Positions 1 through 10,069 of a stretch of 64,000 nucleotides of DNA are shown piece after piece. The notes beneath the pieces are model-generated. The model made no database searches. It saw nothing but the letters and a program-made list of their open reading frames with translations, and was not told the origin of the DNA. The DNA is from Toxorhynchites rutilus septentrionalis (lineage: Eukaryota; Arthropoda; Insecta; Diptera; Culicidae). Made by a program: the position numbers and the translations under genes. The stretch is from NCBI RefSeq assembly GCF_029784135.1, contig NC_073745.1, forward strand, positions 315,384,787-315,448,786, given 5' to 3'. Within the stretch, counting starts at the first letter, position 1; each line of letters starts with the position of its first letter.

Positions 1-167
1 TGAAAATGTGAATACGGTATCACGATTAAATTGGACGTTCTTTCAATCATAGTTAGCGCTCAACTTCCGAGCTGATCAGAAGCATTCGTGTTTTGCTATC
101 GACTACGGAAGTCCTTCGCCGGCTATATTTTTCCAAAGTTCTTATTCGAGTTTCGTAGGCTATCGCG

Positions 168-947
168 ATGTCCGCGATAAAACGCCGCGAAAACACATTT
201 CGTATTGACTATGCGAATATGCCGGTAAAACCATCGTCGGAAGAGGTACACCGTTTCGTCGGTGTTACTTTAGGCATGACGCGAGACGAGATAAAGCGTA
301 TCCAATACAGTCGCAATCTCGGGGTCGCCTTTGTGAAAACCGCTTCTCTCGAGTTGGCACTTAAAATCGTCGAAGACAACGACAACATGCACGAGATAGT
401 AGTGGACGGAAAATCGTACGCACTACGACTAATGATGGAGGATGGAGCAGTGGAGGTAAAGATCTTCAATCTCTCCGAAGATGTAACGAATCTCAAAATC
501 GAAAAATCCCTCAATACATACGGGGAGGTTCTGTCAATTCGAGAGGAACTTTGGGACGAGAAACATTTCTTTCCTGGGCTACCGACCGGTGTCCGCATCG
601 TACGGATGACAATAAAGAAAAACATAGCATCCTACGTTACGATTGATGGTGAAACGACACTGGTGTCGTATTACGGCCAGCAGCAAACTTGCCGACACTG
701 TGGCGAATTTATCCACAATGGTGTTTCATGTGTGAAAAATAAAAAGCTGCTGGTTCAAAAACTGGCCACAAACAATTTCTCGTACGCAGATGTTACGAAA
801 AACAACTCGAAGTCGCGTACAAAACCTTTAGCCGCGCGATTACAAGCTGCGAAGACCATGGTACCCTCAGCGGGAACCGAAAAATCATCACCAGAAACCA
901 CAGAAACATCTACAAGCAAAACAATGCCTCCTCCTGCTGATCTTTAG
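168..947 (+). CDS. Retrotransposon ORF1, Gag-like RNA-binding protein
   Basis: This is a 259-residue ORF opening with a true ATG. It encodes a Gag-like nucleic-acid-binding protein of a non-LTR retrotransposon, which normally coats element RNA. Residues about 94-165 look like the RRM-like fold that precedes zinc knuckles in this class. One CCHC knuckle is visible, with Cys175, Cys178, His183 and Cys188 (C-x2-C-x4-H-x4-C). The tail (residues 205-259) is Ser/Thr/Lys-rich and probably disordered. Most relatives have two or three knuckles, so the C-terminus may be cut short. It lies 37 bases upstream of the endonuclease fragment. It is open, but the element around it is broken, so the protein is unlikely to be used. 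Confidence 0.7.
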   Translation: MSAIKRRENTFRIDYANMPVKPSSEEVHRFVGVTLGMTRDEIKRIQYSRNLGVAFVKTASLELALKIVEDNDNMHEIVVDGKSYALRLMMEDGAVEVKIFNLSEDVTNLKIEKSLNTYGEVLSIREELWDEKHFFPGLPTGVRIVRMTIKKNIASYVTIDGETTLVSYYGQQQTCRHCGEFIHNGVSCVKNKKLLVQKLATNNFSYADVTKNNSKSRTKPLAARLQAAKTMVPSAGTEKSSPETTETSTSKTMPPPADL

Positions 948-984
948 CTTTAGCAGCAAGCATACAACAAGAAGAAAACGAATC

Positions 985-2043
985 ATGGACATCGTGTTCA
1001 TTCAAGAATTAGAAAACGAGCAGCTTATCCTTCCTGGTTACAACGTCATAGCAAATGTCGATCACTTGAGGAGAGGCACTGCTATCGCATTAAAAGATCA
1101 CATCAAATTCTCGCACGTAGAGAGAAGTTTGGATGGTCGCCTGGTCGCTCTGCGTGTTCAAGATACTACGCTTTGTTGTGTTTACGCTCCATCCGGCACA
1201 GCTCTCCGCACTCAGAGGGAGCGAATTTTCAATAACACGATTGCCTATTACCTTCGACATCGTACGGAACATATGATTTTAGCTGGCGATTTCAATTGCG
1301 TACTGCGACAGTGTGATGCAACAGGCTACAACATGAGCCCTTCTCTCCAGGCCACAGTACAACAGCTGCAACTACATGATGTGTGGCTCAAACTTCGCAT
1401 AAGAGACAGTGGTCATACCTTCGTCACGGCAAATTCTTCCTCTCGATTAGATCGAATTTACGTAAGCGGAGGACTATGCGAACAACGACGAAATATAAAC
1501 ACACACGTATGTTCATTTTCCGATCACATGGCTGTGACATCACGCATATGTCTACCAAATCTCGGTCAACCCCAAGGACGGGGATTTTGGTCGCTCGGTC
1601 CTCATCTTCTGACCGACGAAAACATAGGAGAACTTCAGATACGATGGCAATTCTGGACACGTCAAAAACGCAACTACCGTAGCTGGATGGAATGGTGGTT
1701 ACACTATGGCAAGTCAAAAATAACCAGCTTCTTTCGATGGAAATCGAAACAAGTTTACGATGAATTTCATAACGCGCAACAAACACTATATCAGCAGCTA
1801 CGACGAGCATATGATAGCTACTATCAGAACCCGAGAATGTTAGCAACCATCAACCGCCTCAAGGGGGAAATGCTCGCTTTGCAACGTCGCTTCACACAAG
1901 CTTTTGTACGCATCCACGAGCAAATTGTAGCAGGAGAACCTCTTTCGGTGTTCCACCTCGGAGAGAGGAGAAGAAAGCGGATCGATGGATGGGATCGATA
2001 CCAGGTGTCTTGGCCAGGTTCCAGACCAGAAATGTTGGATTGA
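985..2043 (+). pseudogene. Retrotransposon ORF2 fragment, AP endonuclease domain only
   Basis: This is a 352-residue open frame matching the endonuclease half of a non-LTR retrotransposon polyprotein. Recognisable positions are the Glu of DIVFIQE (residue 8), the GDFN motif (101-104), RLDRIYV (154-160) and the catalytic SDH (179-181). The Trp-rich linker after residue 200 (RNYRSWMEWW) is typical of L1-like ORF2. The first 25 or so residues of the endonuclease, including the first catalytic Asn, are missing. The frame ends at 2043 with no reverse transcriptase, so it is a truncated relic. Confidence 0.75.
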
Positions 2044-2999
2044 CACCATCTCGAATTCTGCATGAATCTTTTCACTGTTGGTCGAGCATTTTCAAAGACT
2101 TTTGATCAAAGCTTCAAACACTTGGTCAAAGCAAATCCGTTCTCGATGGCCTCTTTCAAGCTCCTCCTTCTTCCAACGTTGTCTGTCCATCCTCTTCTTG
2201 TAATTCAGCGGCATCTGGAATCAATTAGACCAAAGAAAAGTCTCAAACCTGTAGGACTAGTTCACCCCACCGAAACGTGTCCATGTCACCCTACACAACA
2301 CGCAAAAATTAAAATGCAATTAATTTCATTTATTGTTATCAAACTTACAGTTTCGCTACATCAAATTGTTCCTCTTTTGTAGGCGAACAGAACTTTACTG
2401 CACAATACACGAAAAGTTTGTTTAATCAGCGGGAAAAACCTTAAAACCTCGATCGGAAAACTCACATTTTTTGACGCGCGAAGTACTTGATGTGTTTATG
2501 ATACCGTTTCCCTCTACTTGTGAAGTTTTACCAAAGTTTTTTTACTTTAGATACATACGGTTTAACAATAGAAGGAAAGGACATTATAGAAAATCCAAGT
2601 TGAGCCGTATTTTTTGAGATAAAGAGGTGGTCCAAATCATCCCATATGACCAAATCACCCCGTATTACCCTACTAACGAGAACAATTGCCAGAAGGCTGA
2701 ATTGGCACGGAAAAAGGAAAAAATCAGAAAATGATCAGCTTGGATACACACGATCAACAAGAATTAGTCACAAAGTATTTTTTATTCAATTGTATGGAAG
2801 AATTTTCAACTATATTCCAAATTTAGTTCATATGATTTTTTTCTTCAAATCAGGCTGCGGGCCGCATGAACAACGCTGGAGGGCCGCAGTTTGGCCACCA
2901 CTGATCTAAAGAGTGTAACGATCAAAATCTGGTCGAAGAAAAATACATGTAGTTTGGTTAATTTTTTTTTAATTAAAAATCATCTTATTCATCTTATTC
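2044..2999. other. Non-coding AT-rich DNA with no supported gene
   Basis: Short ORFs here (2062-2382 and 2646-2909) have no recognisable domains and are not supported. A hAT-like terminal sequence (2846-2906) is listed separately. The segment after 2043 does not resume the L1-like reading frame in any frame I could follow. Confidence 0.5.
2846..2906 (-). repeat. hAT-like transposon end, solo
   Basis: Read on the minus strand from 2906, the sequence begins CAGTGGTGGCCAAACTGCGG, the form of many hAT-superfamily terminal repeats (CAGxGxxxxCCAAAC). No partner end or 8-bp target duplication was found, so it is probably a decayed MITE end. Confidence 0.35.
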
Positions 3000-3340
3000 A
3001 TTCCAACTTCCGCATTGCCAAATCCGAACAGCCGTGCCTTCCGTTATTAAGTTTTATACAGTGACCTTGTTGACTTTGTTCGCCGCAGAACGCCAGTTTT
3101 ATTTCGTTTTTTGCTTCTTTCCAAGTTCCGCTTGACGATGGCCCAATATATCTCTACGGGACAGAGTTCTGGGGTGTTGGGAAGATGGGATCTTTGGGCA
3201 CCACCGTCACGTCATTCTCGACATACAACTTCATCGGCTTCTTTCCATAATGACAAAATACCAAATTCGGTCAAAACAGAACGAGCTTGTCGTGTTTGTT
3301 GTGGGAAGGCAGTATATGCCCTGGTTGATGGTCCAGGTGG
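3000..3340 (-). pseudogene. D37E-type Tc1/mariner transposase remnant, C-terminal part
   Basis: Minus-strand translation across small frameshifts reads as the C-terminal half of a Tc1/mariner-superfamily transposase. It includes a segment equivalent to xLVLFWPDLASCHYGKK (second catalytic Asp), then VPKD, then a degraded form of the CPVExYWA block (catalytic Glu). The same blocks are clear in the better copy at 60917-62181. Stops and frameshifts are present, and neither an N-terminal DNA-binding domain nor terminal repeats were found. The plus-strand ORF at 3111-3404 is a shadow of this relic. Confidence 0.65.
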
Positions 3341-3382
3341 CGCTTTTCCAGTCGCAGATGCATATGGCATACTGAATGAAGG

Positions 3383-3632
3383 GCTCAGAATGAAAGCGGT
3401 GTAAATGACAGGTTCGATTTTCTCTTCATCAACTCTCTCTTTTGGTCACAAATTGGCTGCAAACACTTTCCTAGCTGTATTTGACAATTTGGACGATAGG
3501 TCAGAACCTTAACTATCGGTATGTATACAGTAAATTCTGACTGGAATGTTTTTGCAACAGAGCTATTAACAAAAAAAAAATTGATGAAGAGAGAATCGAT
3601 CAAGTCACTCACATCCCTTTCCTTCTAAGGTC
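3383..3632. repeat. Foldback MITE, about 240 bp, copy 1
   Basis: The left end (CTCAGAATGAAAGCGGTGTAA...) and right end (...TCACATCCCTTTCCTTCTAAG) are imperfect inverted repeats of each other. They extend inward through TCTCTTCATCAACT on the left and TTGATGAAGAGAGAATCGAT on the right. A second copy lies at 32225-32470. There is no coding capacity, so it is a non-autonomous, hairpin-forming element. Confidence 0.65.
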
Positions 3633-3664
3633 GCCAAATACATTATTACAGAAAGAAAGTTACT

Positions 3665-4230
3665 CTCTCCATAGATTCCTAAAATCTACACCCAAATTAG
3701 TGTTGCTAGAAAACATTTCATATTCGACAGAAACAATGCCTTTTCGTGTCCTGAAGCGTCAAATATGCAAATAAAATCATATGTCTCAAAAGCTTTAAAA
3801 TGTTTGTGTGTATGGGAGAGCATCTCTTCCTTTTTCTGTTTTCATCTCTTTTGGGATTGTACCAAAAAAAAAGTCCAAACGATGTCAACGATGATCAAAC
3901 CAAAGCCGCCTGGAATGCAAGGCTTTTTAACCACGCTATCCACATACCTACTGGCGCTGTTGTATAAATGCGTGATAATATACCTCAATATAAAATGAAG
4001 TTGGAAGCGTTAAAATGTAGAACATAAACTGAATATATATCTCTCTCGGTCTAGGTCGTGTATGTGGCAGAATACGCGGAAAGTTGGCGAGTTTGTTCGA
4101 AATGTGTATCTTATTTCGCTCGTTCTTACTATCTTATATTGCCATACCATATATATTATACAAATGCTATACAAGTATTTCGGAGTAGTACATTTTCTGT
4201 TATTTTTAGACTTATTTAATGTAATAAATC
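3665..4230. repeat. Dispersed repeat with tRNA-like core, copy 1
   Basis: About 570 bp that match 20628-21222 along their whole length, starting near the shared CACCCAAA/CACACCCAAA segment and ending at AATCGAGATGC/AATCGGGATGC. The minus strand of 3860-3955 has a tRNA-like arrangement: GGATAGCGTGGT (box A-like) followed 30-40 bases later by GGTTTGATCAT (a decayed box B). This suggests a tRNA-derived SINE core inside a longer repeat. The family is unknown to me. Confidence 0.55.
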
Positions 4231-4569
4231 GAGATGCATCTCGGTTAGACCCTGATTACGTGTCCCAAATATATGTTTTCCTTAAAGCTATCGATGTTCG
4301 TGTGTGATTATCCTTATATCCTTTACCCTCCTTTTCTTTCTTTGTAAGTAATATCTATAAACAGGTGGATAAATTGAAATATAAATTCACAATAGATGTA
4401 CGAATAGGCTTAAGAATTGAGTGTGTGTGATTATCAACATTGTAATAATTTCCTTATATCCCATCCTTTTTCTGAGAAAATATGTCACCCTTCTATGCTC
4501 GAGTTCACCGTGAGTCATCGGTTTCTTACATTACTAACTATAGATTGAGGAAAATTGTTTGTATACACA
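4231..4569 (+). repeat. I-clade retrotransposon 3'-end fragment, left piece
   Basis: The segment matches the last codons and 3' UTR of the I-clade element at 19296-19655. The shared coding end reads [20 protein letters not shown] followed by TGA, and the shared UTR includes AGGCTTAAGAATTGAGTGT and GAAAATATGTCA. Similarity stops abruptly at 4569, where a pogo-like end begins. The element's terminal 3' motif reappears at 7889-7966, so a later insertion appears to have split it. Confidence 0.7.
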
Positions 4570-4680
4570 GGTCGGACTCGATTATCCGGAGTATTGATTT
4601 CTTTTTACTACGGATAATCGAATCCTCCGGATACTCGAGTCATACAAAAAAAAACGACATAATATTCTCTCGGTAAACAT
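4569..4680 (+). repeat. Pogo/Tigger-like terminal sequence
   Basis: It begins CAGGTCGGACTCGATTATCC and contains local inverted copies of CGGATAATCGA. The CAG start plus GATTATCCG recalls pogo/Tigger ends. Related copies lie at 48094-48185 and, more distantly, 31031-31080. No matching opposite end was found. Confidence 0.4.
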
Positions 4681-5169
4681 AATATAATTATGATTTGCAT
4701 TTATTTATTAAACGCTTTTATCTAGCTTGACCCGTTTGTATGTTTGTGACTTTATAATTTTGTAACTTTGTCTGTAGCGCTGTACCACTTTAATAGAAAT
4801 TTCACCCCCTTACTGTTGACCGATTGATCTGAAATTTGGAACACATCTTTATCCCTGGTGTTATTATAAAACTGCGTATTCCATGATCTTGAAAATCCAA
4901 GATGGTGGTCGCTACAAAATGGTGGATTACAGATTTTCTCAGAACCGCTTCAATGTGGGTATCAAATGGAAGGGATTGACTAGTAGAATACAGTTATTTT
5001 TGAAAAATGCAAATCCAAAATGGCTGCCATCACAAAATGGCGCCACATATATATTTTTTTTCAAACCCTCATCAATATGGGTATCTAATGAAAGTTCTCG
5101 ACTAGTAGAACATAACAGATCATTTAAAATCCAAATCCAAGATGGCCGCAGTCCCTAAACAATTAATTA

Positions 5170-6110
5170 CTTTTTGAATAGTTTCATTCAGCTTGACCTA
5201 TTTGTATGTATGTTTGAATCTTTGTAGGGTTGTCCCACATTAATAGGAAATTGACCCCGTTCCTGTTGACTGATTGATCTGACATTTGGAAGACAACTTT
5301 AATTCTACTGTCATTATAAAACTGCGTATTCCATGATCTTGAAAAATTGAATTTGACCGTCTCGAAAAAATAGATGAATGGCTTGATTTGGAGAAAACGA
5401 AACATAATAAACAACATAAATTAAAAAAAAAACCCGCCACTAAATGATCAACTATGTATTTTTTGCAATCCCCTCAATATCAATATGAAATCATTTTATT
5501 AATAGAATACAGTACATCATGAAAATATTCCGGTAAAAAATAGATAAGAAATAAACGTTGGATTTCCATTATCCGCAGATAGTTGTTTCATCATATACCC
5601 CACGATTTCATTTTAGTCTCATCATTGCCCTAGATTATTGAAGAAACGGATGTGATAAATACTAACTGTTACTTGCCTAATTATTTTCTAGCTCTTAGTA
5701 CATTGAACCATTGAACTGAAAACTATTTTATTTTCTAGTTTTTAGTAAGTTATCTGTATCATTAGTATACTTCTCTACAATAAAACCATTCAACTTTTTT
5801 TAAAACTTTTGTTCTTATCTAACTTTTTTCGGAATATTTTCATGATGTTCTATATTCTCTTAATCGAATCATTTCATTCGATGCCAATATTGAGGGGATT
5901 GAAAAAATACATACTCGACAATTTCGAATTTTTCAAGATAGTGGAATACGCAGTTTTATAATGACAGCAGAATAAAAAGTATGTTCCAAATTTCGGATCA
6001 ATCAGTGATGAGGAACAGGGTCAAATTTCAATTAATGTGGGATAACACTTCAAACACTCCAACATACATACAAACAGGGCAAGCTGAATGAAACCATTAT
6101 AAAAAATGTT
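5170..6110. repeat. Inverted repeat pair of the foldback complex
   Basis: The segment 5185-5350 is repeated in inverted orientation at about 5930-6100. The left copy runs from CAGCTTGACCTATTTGTATG to AAACTGCGTATTCCATGATC. The right copy runs from GTGGAATACGCAGTTTTATA to CAGGGCAAGCTGAATGAAAC. The loop (5351-5930) is AT-rich, without ORFs. Confidence 0.65.
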
Positions 6111-6280
6111 GGGAACAGCGACCATCTTGAATTTGAATTTTTGATGATCTACTATAATCTAAAAGTCGAGCACTTTCATTTGATACCCAAATTGATAGGG
6201 CTTTAAAAAAAAATATGGCGCCATTTTGTGGTGGCGGCCATTTTGGATGTGAATTTTTCATAAATTACTGTATTTTACTA

Positions 6281-7569
6281 AATAAAAAATGAGAATTTTT
6301 TGAATACCTTTCAGTAACTCAAATAAAGAGCGTAAAATTTTCTTTCTCCAAGAAAATTGCTCTTTGGGCTCCCTAGAAACAGTAGGCGTGTTTGGTTTTG
6401 CTAGTTTGAATTTAGTCAAAGCAAAGATGGCGTCGAAACAGCACGTGCTCCGCGAACGCATTGTACGGTTCTACGAAACGCATTTCCAGCAAGGAAAAAA
6501 GTTCACGGTGGCACATTTTAAGGAAGAAAATGTACCTGTCAGTACGGTATATCGTATCCTGGGTTCCCTGAACGTAGAGCGGAAGGTCGGAAGTGGTCGT
6601 CCGGTGACGATAATGACGAAGCAGAGGAATACATCGTTAAAAAATCTGTTTGACAACAAGGACGCAACCAGCCTGCGTGACGCCGGGGGGAAATATGGCT
6701 GCTCTCACGTAGTGATCCATCGGACCCTCAAGATGGAAGGAATCGTCTGCAGGAAGAAGTCGAGGTCGCCGGAGTACACGAAGGAGCAGATTGAGACGGT
6801 TAAATCACAGTGTCGGTGGATGACCAAAAAATACCGCGGGACGTCTTTCGTTCTGGACGACGAAAGCTATTTTCCGCTGTCCAAAACGCATATTCCAGAA
6901 AATGATAATTACTACTCCAGCGACAAGTCATCCACACCGCCTGAAGTGAAATACAAGTTCAAGCTCAAGTTTGAAAAAAAGGTTATGTTGTACATCGTCA
7001 TTTCCGACCGGGGCATTTCAAAGCCTTGGTTTAAGCCGAGCGGTCTGGCAATCAACCAACAAATCTATCGAGAAGAGTGCCTCGATAAAATCCTGCTGCC
7101 GTTCCTGAACGAGCATCACGCGGATGGGAAGTACGTCTTCTGGCCGGACAAGGCGTCTTCCCATTACGCCAAGAAGACGCTGGCGTATCTTGAGGAGAAA
7201 AAGATACCGTTCGTGCCGAAAGATCGTAACCCAACAAACTTGCCCCAGTGCCGCCCAATAGAGGATTACTTTGGCTCACTCAGTGCCCTTGTGTATAAAA
7301 ACAATTGGAGGGCCAAGGACACGAATCAACTGACTACAAGAATCCGGAATTGTATCCGGAAAATGGACGTAAGTGCCGTACAACGTTCTTGTGAGAACAT
7401 CGCGACAAAGTTGCGTCGAACAGCAGACCACGGCCCTTACTCAAACATTTATTGACATTTTTTTGAAGAAAATAAATTATGTTATTAATAAAAAATACTG
7501 AAATCGATGAAAAAAAAACTTTTTTTTATACGTGATTGACAAAATTCTCGTTTTTTATTTAACACCCGT
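6281..7569 (+). mobile_element. D37E-type Tc1/mariner transposon with intact transposase ORF
   Basis: Inner terminal repeats are visible: AATAAAAAATGAGAATTTT from 6281 and its near-perfect complement ending at 7559. The target appears to be a TA (6279-6280 and 7570-7571). Joining the flanks there restores the 118-bp host repeat seen just downstream (TACTAGTCxxxxCTTTCATTTG). The right end has about ten extra bases (through CACCCGT) that the left end lacks, so the left terminal repeat seems slightly truncated. The single ORF inside is uninterrupted. Confidence 0.75.
6427..7455 (+). CDS. Transposase, Tc1/mariner superfamily, DD37E class
   Basis: It encodes a 342-residue cut-and-paste transposase that would act in the nucleus on its own inverted repeats. 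I chose the ATG at 6427 because the upstream in-frame start at 6364 is only TTG. An N-terminal paired-like helix-turn-helix region (residues about 1-100) contains FKEENVPVSTVYRIL and the GSGRP linker. The catalytic triad is Asp144 (VLDDESYF), Asp241 (FWPDKASSHY) and Glu279 (CRPIEDYFG), with 37 residues between the last two. That spacing defines the mosquito ITmD37E-like group. No stop or frameshift is present, so the protein may be functional. It is only distantly similar to the D37E copy at 60917-62181. Confidence 0.85.
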   Translation: MASKQHVLRERIVRFYETHFQQGKKFTVAHFKEENVPVSTVYRILGSLNVERKVGSGRPVTIMTKQRNTSLKNLFDNKDATSLRDAGGKYGCSHVVIHRTLKMEGIVCRKKSRSPEYTKEQIETVKSQCRWMTKKYRGTSFVLDDESYFPLSKTHIPENDNYYSSDKSSTPPEVKYKFKLKFEKKVMLYIVISDRGISKPWFKPSGLAINQQIYREECLDKILLPFLNEHHADGKYVFWPDKASSHYAKKTLAYLEEKKIPFVPKDRNPTNLPQCRPIEDYFGSLSALVYKNNWRAKDTNQLTTRIRNCIRKMDVSAVQRSCENIATKLRRTADHGPYSNIY

Positions 7570-7888
7570 TAGTCAATCCCTTTCATTTGATATCCATATT
7601 GGTGTGGTTCTGTGAAAATATGTAATCGACCATTTTGTAGTGACCGCCATCTTGAATTTACATTTTTCATAAATAACTGTGTTCTACTAGTCGAGCTCTT
7701 TCATTTGATATCCATATTGATGGGATTCTGTGAAAATGTGTTATCCGCCATTTCGTAGTGACCGCCATCTTGGATTTGAATTTTGCTCAAATAACTGTGT
7801 TCTTATAGTCAAGCCATTTCATATTGATGTGGTTGTGAATAAAAATATATATATAGCGCCATTTTGTGGTGGTTTTTTGTATATAGTT
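7570..7888. repeat. 118-bp tandem repeat, about 2.5 units
   Basis: Successive units begin TAGTC at 7570, 7688 and 7806, an exact 118-base period. Each contains CTTTCATTTGATATCCATAT, a CCATTTTGTAGTGACCGCC block and ATAACTGTGTTCT. The third unit is shortened. The same unit occurs inverted at 4920-5150 with a period of about 122. Confidence 0.75.
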
Positions 7889-7966
7889 TTAAAAATATAT
7901 TTAAGAATGCGGCTCCTTTGGACTTATGTAACTGAGCCTGTAAAAATAAACGAATTAATACAAAAA
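7889..7966 (+). repeat. I-clade retrotransposon 3' terminus, right piece
   Basis: It matches the extreme 3' end of the I-clade element at 19660-19720, sharing GGCTCCTTTGGACTTATGTA and ACTGAGCCTGTAAAAATAAA. It is probably the missing end of the fragment at 4231-4569, separated by the inserted complex. Confidence 0.65.
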
Positions 7967-10069
7967 ATGAAGGTCATACCTAGCCAACACAACCCGCACC
8001 GGCACATTGAGTTGTCTTTCTCGGGCTCAAAAACAGTTTTTGGAAAATTGTGATCTGGCGACAACATAGCCCTCGCACGATTTCACAATGGAAGTCTAAC
8101 ATCGCCTTCACAAGTTACTCTGTTTCAATCGTACTACAAGTAGGACATAGAAAACTTTTGCTTGGAATTAGCAGTGGCCTGTACTGCAAAACGGCTTCCA
8201 AACAAACCCATCCCTTGCAATGAAGTTAGGGAAATAAAAATTCTCATCCGCCTTAACTTCTGGTACACTCGGTCTGCTAATTAGAACGCTCGATACTATC
8301 CGACAAGGCCCCCACCCTACTTAGCGCCGCAAGGTCGGCGTGTTCGATTACCGATAATCGGTTTACCAAAAATAAAAGATAGTTTCGACAAGACTGAGCT
8401 TGCGATAGTCCATGATGTTGACAATCCTCGAGCGGAGATTTTTTAACTTCCCATCTTCTTTACTTCTCACAGTTTCGCATGTCAGATTCACTTCTACGAC
8501 ATGGGGAGGGATATAGACACGATACTTCAACGTAAAAAGACTAACGATAGCAATCCCATTTGCATGCTTCAGATCAGTCATGTCAACTCGCAGTTTTTTG
8601 GTCTTACTTCAGATATTACAAAGTAAAAATCGAAGATAGGGTGGGAGTATTTTTTGTAGGGAGGCTTGGTAAAGTGACATGAAATGTGTTTTTATGCACC
8701 TTTTTTCATAAAGTGTGACACTCCCACTCGTTTCAATATCGGAGATTTTAATATAAAAAGATCGTCCGCCTTCTGTCATTTCTCATTTGAAAAATATCTT
8801 ATCACTTATCTTATAATTAAATTAATTGTATCTGTACCTAACTGTGCACACGGCGCGTACGATTCTGAAGCTGCTTCTACTCAACACTATTGTATGTGTA
8901 TTGGCGTGAGAACGGTGCTGATGAACGAACAAAAGATTCCAGAGCTCGCTTTGATAATATTCCTTCTTCTGAAGAAATGAAGAAATGCAGTACACAAACA
9001 CACAAAAGTGGTGCTAAGCCGAACCCTTGTTTCTTAATTATTCAACACATTCAATCGGCGCACAGTGGTACGAAACTGAGAAAAATCGGATAAAATCCAT
9101 TTCCCAATGTAGTGGTACTATCTAGCTATCAGTAAAATCTGATTTTATAGTACCTCATCATCATAAAAATACATCGTGAAGTTTAAATTACGAATATTTT
9201 CATACTAAATTTGTTATTCAAAAAGTTAACTTGGAATATTAAAAAACAAAACAAAAGTTCGCATCATAAACAACGTTTTTTCATGTGTTTCACGCTTTCA
9301 AATGCGATAAAAAAATGCGAACAATGTGTCAAATTATTCGAATGGATAAACTTTGCCACTATTGTAGCGTGATTAGACATTTAAGGTTGTATACATTGAG
9401 ATAGGGAGAGGTAGAAGGCATCATGTTAAATAAACTGACATTTAGAAGATTGAAATACTTTCCCCGCCGATTCTCTGACAACGGCTCTATCAAGGCTCTA
9501 ACAACGTTCAAAATGTTGTTTAGTAATTAATATAAAGAGGATCTGAAAAAAAATCTGGTTAATTTCCGCCTAAACAATGATACAATATAAAAGAAGAGAA
9601 AATTGCTATGACGCGCAATCGCACCGGCCACCGGCATCGCACGCACTGAGGCGTCAGATTCAAGTCGAACAACTGTAATATTTGATTTGTTTTCGTTTAG
9701 TACAAGACGTGATGTTTGAAATTTGTAAACCGGAAGCATTTATTTCCCATGTTGTTTTCTCTACAAACAGAGCAACTATGCCGAAGAATCCTAAGGATTT
9801 TCCTGAATCAGTATTGATGTTTTTGAAGTAATTTTTTGTTGATTTTTATATCCATTTTACCGGTAAATAAAAATTATTTATACTCCTTATATTTCATTTT
9901 ATTTTTATTTTTCAACATAGTTCAAATGCAATGAAATTGACCCAAATTACGAGTTTTAACAAATATTTTTATTCATAAAAAATATTTTTTCGCGAGTTTT
10001 TTTTTGTTAAGTTTTTCAAAAAATGTACATCAGGGCTCCTTCTAAAGTGTTTTTTGAACTGAACTATTC
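7967..10069. other. AT-rich non-coding DNA, nothing recognised
   Basis: About 2.1 kb without a supported gene. ORFs of 60-107 codons (7730, 8363, 8684, 8890 and 9527) show no domain, start context or splice structure that I can defend. Confidence 0.5.

Larger units (their letters stand above)
1..2043 (+). mobile_element. Decayed L1-like non-LTR retrotransposon, 5' portion
   Basis: This stretch carries an ORF1 (Gag-like) followed by an ORF2 fragment with an apurinic endonuclease domain, the order expected of an L1/Tx1-type non-LTR retrotransposon. The first 167 bases may be its 5' leader. The junction between the ORFs (948-984) lacks the N-terminal start of the endonuclease. Coding similarity stops near 2000, before any reverse transcriptase, and no poly-A tail or target duplication is visible. 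It is therefore a dead fragment. The L1-like assignment rests on the style of the zinc-knuckle ORF1 and on the residues after the endonuclease, and is inference. Confidence 0.7.
4569..7888. mobile_element. Large foldback/tandem-repeat complex inserted into an I-element fragment
   Basis: The block starts with CAGGTCGGACTCGATTATCC, also seen at 48094. Its left arm (4700-5160 and 5170-5350) contains GCTTGACC, TTATAAAACTGCGTATTCCA and about 120-bp units with ATGG/AAATGG cores. The right arm (5935-6280 and 7570-7880) carries the same sequences in inverted orientation. The whole block could fold into an imperfect hairpin. A complete D37E transposon (6281-7569) sits in the right arm. It is flanked by the two halves of the I-element 3' end. 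It has no coding sequence of its own. Confidence 0.5.

Noticed and set aside
3111..3404. Plus-strand 97-codon ORF as a gene
   Set aside because: It lies antisense to a recognisable D37E transposase relic on the minus strand, so it is a shadow frame.
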